A DNA stretch of 31,413 nt, taken from NCBI GenBank assembly GCA_034112105.1, contig JAWUVZ010000021.1, forward strand, positions 1 through 31,413, given 5' to 3'. Position 1 is the stretch's first letter. The number at the start of each line of letters is the position of its first letter. The translations under genes were made by a program, and so were the position numbers. Positions 8,034 through 16,053 of this stretch are shown here, in pieces. The notes beneath the pieces were generated by a model. That model was given only the letters and a program-made list of their open reading frames with translations, had not been told where the DNA came from and did no database searches. The DNA comes from Glaciecola sp034112105 (GTDB lineage Bacteria > Pseudomonadota > Gammaproteobacteria > Enterobacterales > Alteromonadaceae).

Positions 8034-9161
8034 TTACCGCAGTTTGCCACTTACGGCTCTTACTGCAATCAATAAATCTTCACCTAGCTGCTGACAGCGC
8101 GGTGCAGACCATCCATAAGCAGGATCTGGCAAATTATTATTATCTTTAAACGGCATTTCAAGTGTATATGAAAGGCAATCATAACGGTGTCCAACTGCAT
8201 TACAAGCAATGGTAATATTTCCCGTACCCGGTTCGTCCTTGTCATATCCATAGACATCTTGAAATTCTGGAGTTGCCAACATTAATGCTTCTTTAAAACG
8301 ATTTTCGAGCATTTCTAAACGCTCGTTATAATTGGTATTACCTTCACATCCAGCAACAAAATTGTAGGGTAATGACTCGTCCCCATGGATATCTAAAAAC
8401 ATATCAACACCATATTTATCCATCGCTTGAAGTGTGTACAATACTTCCGGACTTTTTTCTGCGCTAGGGTGCTCCCATTCTCTATTCAAGTTAGTACCAA
8501 TGGCATTAGTGCGCAAGTGACCACGAGCTGATCCATCTGGATTCATGTTGGGGATCACGTAAAAAACATTGTCTTCGAGTAACTGTTTTGCAACGCCGTC
8601 ATCCTCATCCAATAAACGGCGAACTAAACCTTCAACTAACCACTCAGCCATAGACTCACCGGGGTGTTGTCTTGCAGTTACCCATATTTTATTTTTCCCC
8701 GCCGCTTCCTCACCTATCACTAATAAGGACATATCACGCTTATCTAAAGTAAAACCGATATGTCTTAGCTCACAATCAAAAGACATTTGCGCTGCTGAAA
8801 TAAAATCTTGATGGCGCTCGTAGCTATAAGGCGTAAAATATGCAAAGTATACAGAGTCATATTCTGGCACAAAATCAAAAGTCAGGTTGTTGCCGTCGAA
8901 TTCAGTATCGACTCTAAACCATTCTTCACGATCATAAGAAGCAAGTGCTTGATAACCAGGCCATCCATCAGGATAAGCAGACTTATCTAAGTCAGTAATA
9001 ACCAGTTTATGTTCAACAAATTTAGTTGACTGCATTTTGAAGTGAAACCATTGATAAAATGCTGAACCGTTATCAGGATTTATGGCTAACTTAATATTTT
9101 GAGGATCTGTGGCTTGAATAACTCGAATATTACCGCTATCGAATTGACTAGTTATTATCAT
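8034..9161 (-). CDS. M14-family zinc carboxypeptidase (cytosolic CCP/AGBL-like)
   Basis: A 375-residue protein without a signal peptide, in two parts. Residues 1-120 form a beta-rich N-terminal domain, as found in the M14 cytosolic carboxypeptidase group (relatives of eukaryotic Nna1/AGBL). The catalytic domain follows. The zinc ligands are H166 and E169 in RQHPGES and H259 in FLDIHGDE. NLNREW (225-230) holds the carboxylate-binding Asn/Arg pair. The catalytic glutamate is E335 in YTLEMPFK. It would remove C-terminal amino acids from peptides or protein tails; the bacterial substrate is unknown. The neighbours (amino-acid symporter, thioredoxin-like protein) do not define its role. The gap to the symporter is 91 bp with no clear terminator, so partial co-transcription with the symporter is possible. 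Confidence 0.88.
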   Translation of the reverse strand: MIITSQFDSGNIRVIQATDPQNIKLAINPDNGSAFYQWFHFKMQSTKFVEHKLVITDLDKSAYPDGWPGYQALASYDREEWFRVDTEFDGNNLTFDFVPEYDSVYFAYFTPYSYERHQDFISAAQMSFDCELRHIGFTLDKRDMSLLVIGEEAAGKNKIWVTARQHPGESMAEWLVEGLVRRLLDEDDGVAKQLLEDNVFYVIPNMNPDGSARGHLRTNAIGTNLNREWEHPSAEKSPEVLYTLQAMDKYGVDMFLDIHGDESLPYNFVAGCEGNTNYNERLEMLENRFKEALMLATPEFQDVYGYDKDEPGTGNITIACNAVGHRYDCLSYTLEMPFKDNNNLPDPAYGWSAPRCQQLGEDLLIAVRAVSGKLR

Positions 9162-9294
9162 TTTAAGACTCTACTCCTGCGTTTCTCCCACTTTACCATA
9201 CGCAATTTTATTCGGTAATATAGTTAAGCGCTTTTCTAACGTTTAATTCATTCATTATTAGCATTTAAGTGAAATAACCTACTTGTTAATATAT

Positions 9295-9801
9295 TTACAG
9301 GGTTTCAGTTCTCAATATTAGACCCAATGATGTGCTGTAACCCATATTATGTTTAATCACCTGTAAGTTTTCATTCAAAATGTAATAGGTTGGATATCCG
9401 CTGATATTAAAACGTTTCTTATGCGCCTCGCCACCAAGCAAAACAGCACCCTGCACACCAGCGTCTTTGACAAAAGCCTGTATTTCTTCTAGTGACTGAT
9501 AATCCAAGGCAACTCTGACAACGTTAAATTCGCCGGTGTCAACAACATCTAAATTGCCGATGCTCATCTTACAAACAGTGCACCAAGGCGCGAAAAAGTA
9601 GAGTAGTGTTTTTTTATCACTCGGTTCAAGGGAATACATGTCGCCATTTAACCGAATAAAGTTTTGAGTAGCAATTTGAATAGAACCGTCATCCTCTAAA
9701 AGGTTACGATTTTGATATGCCATGAAGCCAGCGATGATGATGACACCGATAAGTATGTCTCGAGTCCATGAGCTTTTTTTTAAAAACGATTTAATATTCA
9801 A
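9295..9801 (-). CDS. Membrane-anchored thioredoxin-like (TlpA/redoxin type) protein
   Basis: A 168-residue protein with one N-terminal membrane segment (about residues 14-30, preceded by basic residues) and a thioredoxin fold expected in the periplasm. The redox motif is FFAPWCTVC, with C74 and C77. The cis-proline region is SGYPTYY (P137). The motif is WCTVC rather than the thioredoxin WCGPC, and the architecture resembles TlpA/ResA-type thiol-disulfide reductases. These usually reduce or oxidise specific envelope partners, for example in cytochrome c maturation. No partner gene lies next to it, so the target is unknown. The second GAPDH gene lies upstream on the same strand, 103 bp away. 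Confidence 0.83.
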   Translation of the reverse strand: MNIKSFLKKSSWTRDILIGVIIIAGFMAYQNRNLLEDDGSIQIATQNFIRLNGDMYSLEPSDKKTLLYFFAPWCTVCKMSIGNLDVVDTGEFNVVRVALDYQSLEEIQAFVKDAGVQGAVLLGGEAHKKRFNISGYPTYYILNENLQVIKHNMGYSTSLGLILRTETL

Positions 9802-9850
9802 ATTGATTCCAAGTGATGTTGCGGGTTGTAATCGTTTTACATTATGGCTT

Positions 9851-9878
9851 GTCGCCGCACCTAAATAGACACGGCGAC
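9851..9878 (-). terminator. Possible GAPDH terminator hairpin (weak)
   Basis: A perfect 7-bp GC-rich stem GTCGCCG/CGGCGAC with a 14-base loop, 26 bp beyond the stop of the second GAPDH gene. No T-run follows on the minus strand, so it may be a processing or stability hairpin rather than an intrinsic terminator. Confidence 0.4.
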
Positions 9879-9904
9879 GGTACCAAAAATTTCACCTACT
9901 TGGA

Positions 9905-11389
9905 TCAAGCACCCACAATATTGACTTGAGGAACCAGTGGATACTTTAATCCAGCCATATCTCTTACTACTCGCATAACCTGACAGCTATAGCCGAACTC
10001 GTTGTCATACCATATATATAATGTTGCACGGTTTTCGGCAACAATAGTTGCTTGCGAGTCAACAACACTGGCAGCTCTTGTACCCACTAAATCGGTTGAT
10101 ACTATTTCTTTTGATGCAGTGAAGTCGATCTGGTGTTGCAAGTCAGAGAACAAACTGACTGTTTGCAGATAGTTGTTGATACTTTCCTTATCTGTTACTG
10201 ATTTTAAGTTTAAGTTTAAAATCGCCATAGACACATTCGGTGTCGGAACTCTTATCGCGTTGCCTGTTAATTTACCAGCCAGTTGCGGATAAGCTTTAGC
10301 AACAGCTTTGGCTGCACCTGTTTCAGTAATCACCATATTCAATGATGCACTGCGCCCTCTCCTATCAGCCTTGTGATAATTGTCGATCAAGTTCTGATCA
10401 TTGGTAAATGAATGGACAGTTTCAACATGTCCATTTTCAATCCCATACTCTTCGTCCAATGCCTTTAATACAGGGGTGATTGCATTGGTAGTGCAACTGG
10501 CTGCCGACAATATTTTATCTGTGGCCAATATATCGTTATCATTAACCCCGTGTACAATATTCTTGATATCGCCTTTACCTGGTGCTGTTAACAATACCTT
10601 AGCCACACCCTTTGACTTAAGATGCAAGCCTAAACCTTCTTCATCACGCCACATTCCCGTATTATCTACGATAATTGCGTTGTTAATGCCATACTGGGTG
10701 TAATCAATTTCATCAGGACTATTCGCATATATGACTTGAATATAAGAACCATTGGCTTTAATCGCTTTACGTTCTTCATCAATCGTAATGCTCCCGTTAA
10801 AGGGCCCATGCACCGAATCACGGCGCAACAAGCTCGCTCGTTTTTCCAAATCGCCCTCTCTACCACCACGCACAACAATGGCACGTAGTCTAAGTTTATT
10901 ATTCTTACCCTGACGTTCAATGAGCAGTCTAGCCAATAAGCGTCCAATACGACCAAAACCATATAAAACCACGTCGGTAGGTTGATGATTATCAGCGGCG
11001 TTATGAACTGCTTTTAGCTCTTCATTTAAATAAGCCTGCAAATCCGTTCGATTCTTTCCATCATTCGCTTTGCCTGTTTTATCAGCATAATAGAAATCAA
11101 ACGCTAGCTTACCTATATCAATTTCTACCGGAGCCAATTGCATTTTACTAACAGCTTCGAGTACAGGCCAACTTTCTCTTAAACGCAATTTCTCGCCTTC
11201 ATGGCGCCTTACTGTGCGATGTGCCTTAATTACATCGATGGCGCTCGCATTTAGTAAAGTGCGACCATACACTGTAATCTCAACACAATGGTTGCGATAA
11301 AGACTACCAATGATAGGTAGCATTTTCTCCGCAAATTCCTGTCTTTCTTGCCAACTAGATAATAAATCCTGTTCGAACTGCTGATTCAT
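9905..11389 (-). CDS. Long-form glyceraldehyde-3-phosphate dehydrogenase with N-terminal extension
   Basis: A 494-residue GAPDH paralogue. Residues 1 to about 135 form a helical extension absent from ordinary GAPDH. The NAD-binding glycine motif GFGRIGR follows at 144-150. The catalytic cysteine is C299 in SAASCTTNAITP and the partner histidine is H326 in ETVHSFTND. The C-terminal WYDNEFGYS motif is intact, so the enzyme should be active. Long-form GAPDHs of about 480 residues are known in Vibrio, Shewanella and related genera. Whether this one runs in the gluconeogenic direction or prefers NADP is not visible from sequence. The ATG start has GAGGG 8 bases upstream, so the extension is not a start-site error. 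A candidate promoter with a HexR-like palindrome in its spacer lies 166-193 bp upstream of the start. Confidence 0.9.
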   Translation of the reverse strand: MNQQFEQDLLSSWQERQEFAEKMLPIIGSLYRNHCVEITVYGRTLLNASAIDVIKAHRTVRRHEGEKLRLRESWPVLEAVSKMQLAPVEIDIGKLAFDFYYADKTGKANDGKNRTDLQAYLNEELKAVHNAADNHQPTDVVLYGFGRIGRLLARLLIERQGKNNKLRLRAIVVRGGREGDLEKRASLLRRDSVHGPFNGSITIDEERKAIKANGSYIQVIYANSPDEIDYTQYGINNAIIVDNTGMWRDEEGLGLHLKSKGVAKVLLTAPGKGDIKNIVHGVNDNDILATDKILSAASCTTNAITPVLKALDEEYGIENGHVETVHSFTNDQNLIDNYHKADRRGRSASLNMVITETGAAKAVAKAYPQLAGKLTGNAIRVPTPNVSMAILNLNLKSVTDKESINNYLQTVSLFSDLQHQIDFTASKEIVSTDLVGTRAASVVDSQATIVAENRATLYIWYDNEFGYSCQVMRVVRDMAGLKYPLVPQVNIVGA

Positions 11390-11554
11390 GCAAAATGCCC
11401 TCTAAACGTCGTTTAAGTGTTGCTATTAACTGTCCAATATCGCGCGTCATAAACGGCAATGCTCGAATTGCGTTTGCGCATTCTATGCAATCCGTCCAGT
11501 TATGCCAAATTGTTGATAAATTTCACTTCTTTAGGATTTCTTACGAACAGCGTG

Positions 11555-11582
11555 ATTATGTTTGTAATTTGTCTACAAACAA
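11555..11582 (-). promoter_or_regulatory. Predicted sigma70-type promoter of the long GAPDH with palindromic operator
   Basis: On the minus strand, TTGTTT (11577-11582) and CATAAT (11555-11560) are separated by 16 bp. A 21-bp palindrome with arms GTTTGT/ACAAAC (11560-11580) fills the spacer. Its core, TGTAGACAAATTACA (11563-11577, minus strand), matches 13 of 15 positions of the published HexR consensus TGTARTwwwATTACA. The placement between -35 and -10 is what a repressor operator would show. The distance to the start codon implies a leader of about 150 bases. Confidence 0.5.
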
Positions 11583-11786
11583 CGCATTGCATTGATATTT
11601 TTAATACAGTAGGTGCCTAGCAAACTGGCTAAACAAAGGATTATATTAATCAAACAAGGTGAAAAAAATCGGATTGAAAATAAAAAAAGACCGTAACCGA
11701 CTGTTTACAAATCACTATTACTAAAATTAATGGGACTATAAAGAAAATAGGCACTTTGAGTAGCGCCCACGAAGTCAAAACATTCA

Positions 11787-11805
11787 GATGTAACAAACTT
11801 ACATC
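11787..11805. promoter_or_regulatory. Perfect inverted repeat, possible HexR-like site or hairpin
   Basis: GATGTAA and TTACATC flank a 5-base centre. The inner 15 bases (11789-11803) have perfect TGTAA/TTACA arms and match the HexR consensus at 13 of 15 positions. The site lies about 30 bp beyond the msrB stop and 400 bp upstream of the GAPDH start. It could equally be a short hairpin at the end of the msrB transcript, although no T-run follows on the minus strand. Confidence 0.3.
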
Positions 11806-11833
11806 AAAAAAAGTGCAATTAAATTAATTTCAC

Positions 11834-12203
11834 TCAATCTGTTTGGTTTGTAAAGCTCAACGATATTGAATTTACGCAATATCTCTGTCCATTTGGTTTT
11901 GGACCATCATCGAACGCATGACCCAAATGCGCATCACAATTTTTGCATACAATTTCAGTTCTTTGCATTCCTATAGAATTATCAGGACGATAAAGCACAT
12001 TAGCATCTTCGCTCTGTTCAAAAAATGAAGGCCAACCACATCCGGAATCAAACTTAGCGGTAGATGCAAATAAAGTTGCACCACAGCATTTACATAAATA
12101 ATTGCCTGTTGCTTTATTATCTAGTAAACGGCCTTTCCGAGTCAGCTTGACGAGTTACTCTGTATTCTTCATCGTTTAATTTGTCCTTCCAAGGGTCACT
12201 CAT
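11834..12203 (-). pseudogene. msrB: Peptide-methionine (R)-S-oxide reductase, frameshifted
   Basis: MsrB reduces methionine-R-sulfoxide in proteins. The ATG at 12203 opens the expected start, MSDPWKDKLNDEEYRVTRQ, but the frame reaches TAA at 12117-12119 after 28 codons. From about 12133 a second frame carries the rest of the enzyme to a TGA at 11834-11836. It has zinc motifs CKCC and CKNC, FDSGCGWPSF, the catalytic cysteine in RYCVNSIS, and HLGHAFDDGP. The break falls in the conserved ERPFTG-RLLDN region. The single 11-mer ggccgtttact (minus strand, 12123-12133) encodes PFT in one frame and GRLL in the other. Two tandem copies would restore an intact protein of 126 residues. Loss of one repeat copy, or collapse of the repeat in sequencing, explains the frameshift exactly. 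The gene starts 5 bp after the gnd stop. Confidence 0.85.
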
Positions 12204-12208
12204 CTTGC

Positions 12209-13768
12209 TTACCTTTTAATAATAACTTGAGGTCTGCTCGGGCTATTCCATTCTATATGGTATTTTTTACTTTCTGGTTTATCCACACGCGAAAACGTGT
12301 GAGCACCAAAAAAGTCACGTTGACCTTGCAATAGGTTAGCAGGCAACACTTCGCAGCGATATGAATCATAGTAACTTAAAGATGATGACATCGCAGGACA
12401 AGGTATACCCGCAATCGTTGCAGACGCTATCGCTTTACGCCAATTTGATTGATATTTTTTTATTTGCTGGATAAAGAATGGATCCAATAGCAAATTTTCT
12501 AAATGTTCGTCATTTTCATAAGCTTTAGTGATAGATTGCAGAAAAACAGCGCGTATTATGCAGCCAGCACGCCAAATTTTAGCTATTTCAGCAAAGTCTA
12601 ATGTCCAACCATGCTCTTTAGCAGCAATATTCATTAGCTGGAAACCTTGAGCATAAGCACATATTTTCGAACAATAAAGAGCATCATGCAGCTGCTTTAT
12701 GACCGTTTTTTTAGACTCAATTTGGGTCATTGAGGGATCCGGACCTGACAGCTTTTGACTAGCAATAACGCGTTCTTCCTTGAAAGCAGACAAGCTTCTT
12801 GCAAAAACAGCCTGGGTAATAGTTTGCGCCGGACTTCCTACTTGCAAAGCACTAACAGCTGTCCATAAACCGGTTCCTTTCTGCCCTGCTTTGTCCATAA
12901 TCACGTCAACAAGTGCCCCACCCGTTTCAGGATCAATCTGGTCTAACACTTCTGCACTAATTTCAATAAGGTAACTATTTAATTCACCCTTATTCCATTC
13001 TCGATATGTTTGCGCTATTTCTTTAGGACTCATATCGAGCCCATTGCGCATAATATGATAAGCCTCACAAATAAGCTGCATATCAGCATACTCGATGCCA
13101 TTGTGAACCATCTTCACATAATGACCCGCGCCAACTGGACCGATGTAAGTAGTGCATGGTTCGCCCTCTGTAACTGGCTTACCTGGTTCATAAGACTCAA
13201 TAGGCAAGCTTGTCTTAGGGTCAACTTTCGCGGCTATCGCTTTCCAAATAGGCTCAATACGAGTCCATGCATACGGATCACCCGATGGCATAAGTGAAGG
13301 GCCAAAACGAGCACCAACCTCACCGCCAGAAACCGCAGTGGAAAAGAATATGAACTTGCCTTTGTATTTGGCCTCACGCTCGACCGAGTCGGTCCAAAGG
13401 CTATTTCCAGTATCCACAACAATGTCGTCGGCTTGAACACCAGCATCAATTAAGTGGTGACAAACATGATCAACGGGTTCACCAGCGGGAACGGAAACTA
13501 TGATGGTATGAGGGGCCTTTAGATTTTTTAACAATTCAGTATATGAACGACAGCCAACAACCCGCGGTTCAGGGGTTTTTCGCTCTAATTCGTCCTGACT
13601 TAAGATAGCGTCTATTTTACTCTGGTCAAGGTCAAAACAAGCCACTTTATACCCGTTATCAACTAAATTAAGCGTGAGGTTCTTTCCCATCACTCCCAAT
13701 CCTATAAACCCTATATCACATAAGGTTGATGCTTCATTTTTTTCGGGATTTGCGGATGATGCACTCAT
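12209..13768 (-). CDS. gnd: 6-phosphogluconate dehydrogenase, decarboxylating
   Basis: Oxidises 6-phosphogluconate to ribulose-5-phosphate and CO2 with NADP+, the last oxidative step of the pentose phosphate pathway. The protein is 519 residues, longer than the E. coli form (about 468); a 17-residue leader precedes the nucleotide-binding DIGFIGLGVMGKNL (18-31). VSVPAGEPVD follows at 91-100. The catalytic lysine K219 and H222/N223/E226 lie in GHYVKMVHNGIEYADM. GQKGTGLWT is also present. The C-terminal all-helical domain is complete (YHIEWNSP near the end). It lies 117 bp downstream of glgX and is followed by msrB, so it may be read with the glycogen genes. Its substrate is also that of Edd in the nearby zwf operon, which makes it a branch point between the two routes. 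Confidence 0.95.
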   Translation of the reverse strand: MSASSANPEKNEASTLCDIGFIGLGVMGKNLTLNLVDNGYKVACFDLDQSKIDAILSQDELERKTPEPRVVGCRSYTELLKNLKAPHTIIVSVPAGEPVDHVCHHLIDAGVQADDIVVDTGNSLWTDSVEREAKYKGKFIFFSTAVSGGEVGARFGPSLMPSGDPYAWTRIEPIWKAIAAKVDPKTSLPIESYEPGKPVTEGEPCTTYIGPVGAGHYVKMVHNGIEYADMQLICEAYHIMRNGLDMSPKEIAQTYREWNKGELNSYLIEISAEVLDQIDPETGGALVDVIMDKAGQKGTGLWTAVSALQVGSPAQTITQAVFARSLSAFKEERVIASQKLSGPDPSMTQIESKKTVIKQLHDALYCSKICAYAQGFQLMNIAAKEHGWTLDFAEIAKIWRAGCIIRAVFLQSITKAYENDEHLENLLLDPFFIQQIKKYQSNWRKAIASATIAGIPCPAMSSSLSYYDSYRCEVLPANLLQGQRDFFGAHTFSRVDKPESKKYHIEWNSPSRPQVIIKR

Positions 13769-13885
13769 GCATAGCTCTCTTAACTGTTAATCGACTTAAG
13801 ATCATACCACTCAAAGTACAATCGGATAAACAGCTTTACGATATCTTTTGTATCCAGATAGACTTAAGCTGCATTCAACGCAGCA

Positions 13886-16051
13886 TCAATCATTAAGCTT
13901 TAACAAACAAAAACTACGCGATTTCATCATGAACAGCGGACTGACTTGATGTCCGCCATATAGCGAAACATCGCTCTGGGCTGTATCGAGCACACATTTC
14001 CAATCTTGAGTGTTCAACAATAACGGTAAATTAAATTCAACATTTTCTTTGGAACTGTTAACAATATAAAGCCACTCCTGAAAGACGACGTCAGACGGGT
14101 CTCCTAATGAGCTAGTATCGCCCACCAAGTGCAATGCGAAACAGTGATGGCTATCATTAGTCCAATCTTGATCGCGCTTGTGTGTGCCGTCTACCCGATA
14201 CCAGTCAGTTGTTTCAATATTAACTTCATTGTCGAACTGATCATCTTCAAACATCATTCGGCTTAACAATGGGTTGTTTTTTCGCAGCGCAACAACGTGT
14301 TGGCTAAACGCGAGAAATGCTGACTGTTTTGCGTCTAACTGCCAATTTAACCAATTGAGTTCGTTGTCCTGGCAATAAGCATTGTTGTTACCTTCTTGAG
14401 AGCGACTCAACTCATCGCCTCCTAATATATGAGGGGTTCCTTGAGACAGTATTAGAGTGGCAAACAAATTACGTTTTTGCTTTTCCCGCAAAGACAAAAT
14501 AGCAATATCGGTCGTTTCCCCTTCTACGCCATAATTATCACTCAAATTATGATTGTGGCCATCGTGATTGTCTTCTAAGTTTGCTAGGTTATGCTTTTGC
14601 GAGTAACTAACCAGGTCATGCAACGTGAAACCGTCATGATAAGTTACATTATTGACACTAGTTTGCATCGGTCTAACGCCTTTTGGAAAAACGTCTCTAG
14701 AACCCATAAAGCGAGTAGCAAAACCAGCTTTTAAACCCGTATCTGAGCGCCAAAATCCGCGTACTGTGTCTCTAAACTTATCATTAACTTCAAGCCAGTA
14801 ATCTGGAAATTGTCCCAATTGGTAACCGCCCGGTCCAATGTCCCAAGGCTCAGCTATCATGACAACGCCTTTGAGAATAGGGTCTTGTCTGAGTATTTTA
14901 AATACTGCAGCATCTGCACGAAAATCGAGTGGTTCACGGCCTAAAGAGGCCGCCAGATCAAACCTAAAACCGTTAACCCCTATTTCAGTGACCCAATATC
15001 GCAATGAATCCATGATGAGAGTCATCATGTAGGTATTTGCAGAGTTTACCGTATTGCCGCAACCAGAGTAGTTGATATAAGTTGGCGTGCTTAACTCATT
15101 ATTTTCAATTTGTAAGTACGCGTCTTTGTGACAAAAACCTTTAAAAGATAGTATATTGCCCGGCTCGCCACTTTCAGCTGTATGATTAAAAACAACATCC
15201 AATATGACTTCAAAACCTGCTTTTTGATACTCACTCACCATATGCTTGCATTCAGCCAGTGCATCCTTCACGCAGTATCTAGGATCGGGACTAAAAAAGT
15301 TAATAGGGTTATATCCCCAATAATTAGTTAATCCTTTTTCAGTAATAAAAGGTTCTGGCATAAAGGCAAAAATAGGTAAAAACTGAATACAGGTAACGCC
15401 CAATTCTTTAAAGTGCGCCAAAATACTGGGGTGGCACGCACCTAAGTATGTGCCTTTATGTTTATCTGGCACATCGGGATGCAATTGTGTAAGCCCTTTG
15501 ATGTGGGCTTCATATATGATCCTATCTTGCTGGGTACTGCCTTTATGTTGATTATTTACAGCGTTACACAACTTGGAAAGAATGGCTCCAGAGACATCTG
15601 CGTTAGCGGCACAGGCAGTCACAACTGACTTTGGAATGAAGGTTTGATTGTCCATAACCGACTGGCCTAAAATAGACTTCGTTTTGCCTAAGTAAGCCTC
15701 ACGGTCCCAATTTAGTGCATGACTTAATTGTTTTGCATAGGGGTCAACAAGTAAGCGCCCTAAATTCATCTCCAAATTGACCTTATGATGCGGTTTTGAA
15801 TTCACTCTGTAAGCGTATTTCTGACCCTCTTTGATGTTTTTAATAAAGCCAAACCATTTTGACTGAAGACGCTGTTCAAGTTTTATTTGCGCCACTTCAT
15901 TGTCGGCTTTATCGAACAAGCACAGGTAAACATCTTGAGCATCAGGGCAGTAAATTGAGAAGTTGCAACCATCGCTCTGTAAAGTCGCACCAAAGGGGGA
16001 GACTTGACCAGGTAACAAGCTAAAATCGTGACTAGACAATATCTCAAACAT
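13886..16051 (-). CDS. glgX: Glycogen debranching enzyme
   Basis: Hydrolyses alpha-1,6 branches of glycogen limit dextrin (GH13 isoamylase type). The 721-residue protein has an N-terminal CBM48-like beta domain (about 13-110) and then the GH13 barrel. Visible conserved regions are DVVFNHTAE (285-293), GFRFDLAA with nucleophile D365, IAEPWD with acid/base E401, and YHDGFTLHD with D473. It is longer than E. coli GlgX (about 657) through an insert between the beta domain and the barrel (about 120-175) and a longer C-terminus. The start ATG is 2 bp after the glgB stop, indicating translational coupling. No glgC, glgA or glgP lies in this window, so the complete glycogen pathway must be encoded partly elsewhere. 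Confidence 0.92.
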   Translation of the reverse strand: MFEILSSHDFSLLPGQVSPFGATLQSDGCNFSIYCPDAQDVYLCLFDKADNEVAQIKLEQRLQSKWFGFIKNIKEGQKYAYRVNSKPHHKVNLEMNLGRLLVDPYAKQLSHALNWDREAYLGKTKSILGQSVMDNQTFIPKSVVTACAANADVSGAILSKLCNAVNNQHKGSTQQDRIIYEAHIKGLTQLHPDVPDKHKGTYLGACHPSILAHFKELGVTCIQFLPIFAFMPEPFITEKGLTNYWGYNPINFFSPDPRYCVKDALAECKHMVSEYQKAGFEVILDVVFNHTAESGEPGNILSFKGFCHKDAYLQIENNELSTPTYINYSGCGNTVNSANTYMMTLIMDSLRYWVTEIGVNGFRFDLAASLGREPLDFRADAAVFKILRQDPILKGVVMIAEPWDIGPGGYQLGQFPDYWLEVNDKFRDTVRGFWRSDTGLKAGFATRFMGSRDVFPKGVRPMQTSVNNVTYHDGFTLHDLVSYSQKHNLANLEDNHDGHNHNLSDNYGVEGETTDIAILSLREKQKRNLFATLILSQGTPHILGGDELSRSQEGNNNAYCQDNELNWLNWQLDAKQSAFLAFSQHVVALRKNNPLLSRMMFEDDQFDNEVNIETTDWYRVDGTHKRDQDWTNDSHHCFALHLVGDTSSLGDPSDVVFQEWLYIVNSSKENVEFNLPLLLNTQDWKCVLDTAQSDVSLYGGHQVSPLFMMKSRSFCLLKLND

Positions 16052-16053
16052 AA

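Larger units (their letters stand above)
11390..11833. other. 444-bp intergenic region between the long GAPDH and msrB
   Basis: AT-rich and without a convincing gene; a 66-codon open frame on the plus strand at 11395-11595 has no family resemblance and spans the predicted GAPDH promoter. It holds the GAPDH 5' leader, the predicted promoter around 11555-11582, and a second palindrome at 11787-11805. No clear terminator for msrB is seen on the minus strand. Confidence 0.6.

Noticed and set aside
11395..11595. 66-codon open frame on the plus strand upstream of the long GAPDH
   Set aside because: No family resemblance or ribosome-binding site, and it overlaps the predicted GAPDH promoter and leader.
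11836..12203. Programmed frameshifting as the explanation for split msrB
   Set aside because: No slippery heptamer is seen at the junction, and the shift would have to supply several conserved residues; loss of an 11-bp repeat copy explains it fully.
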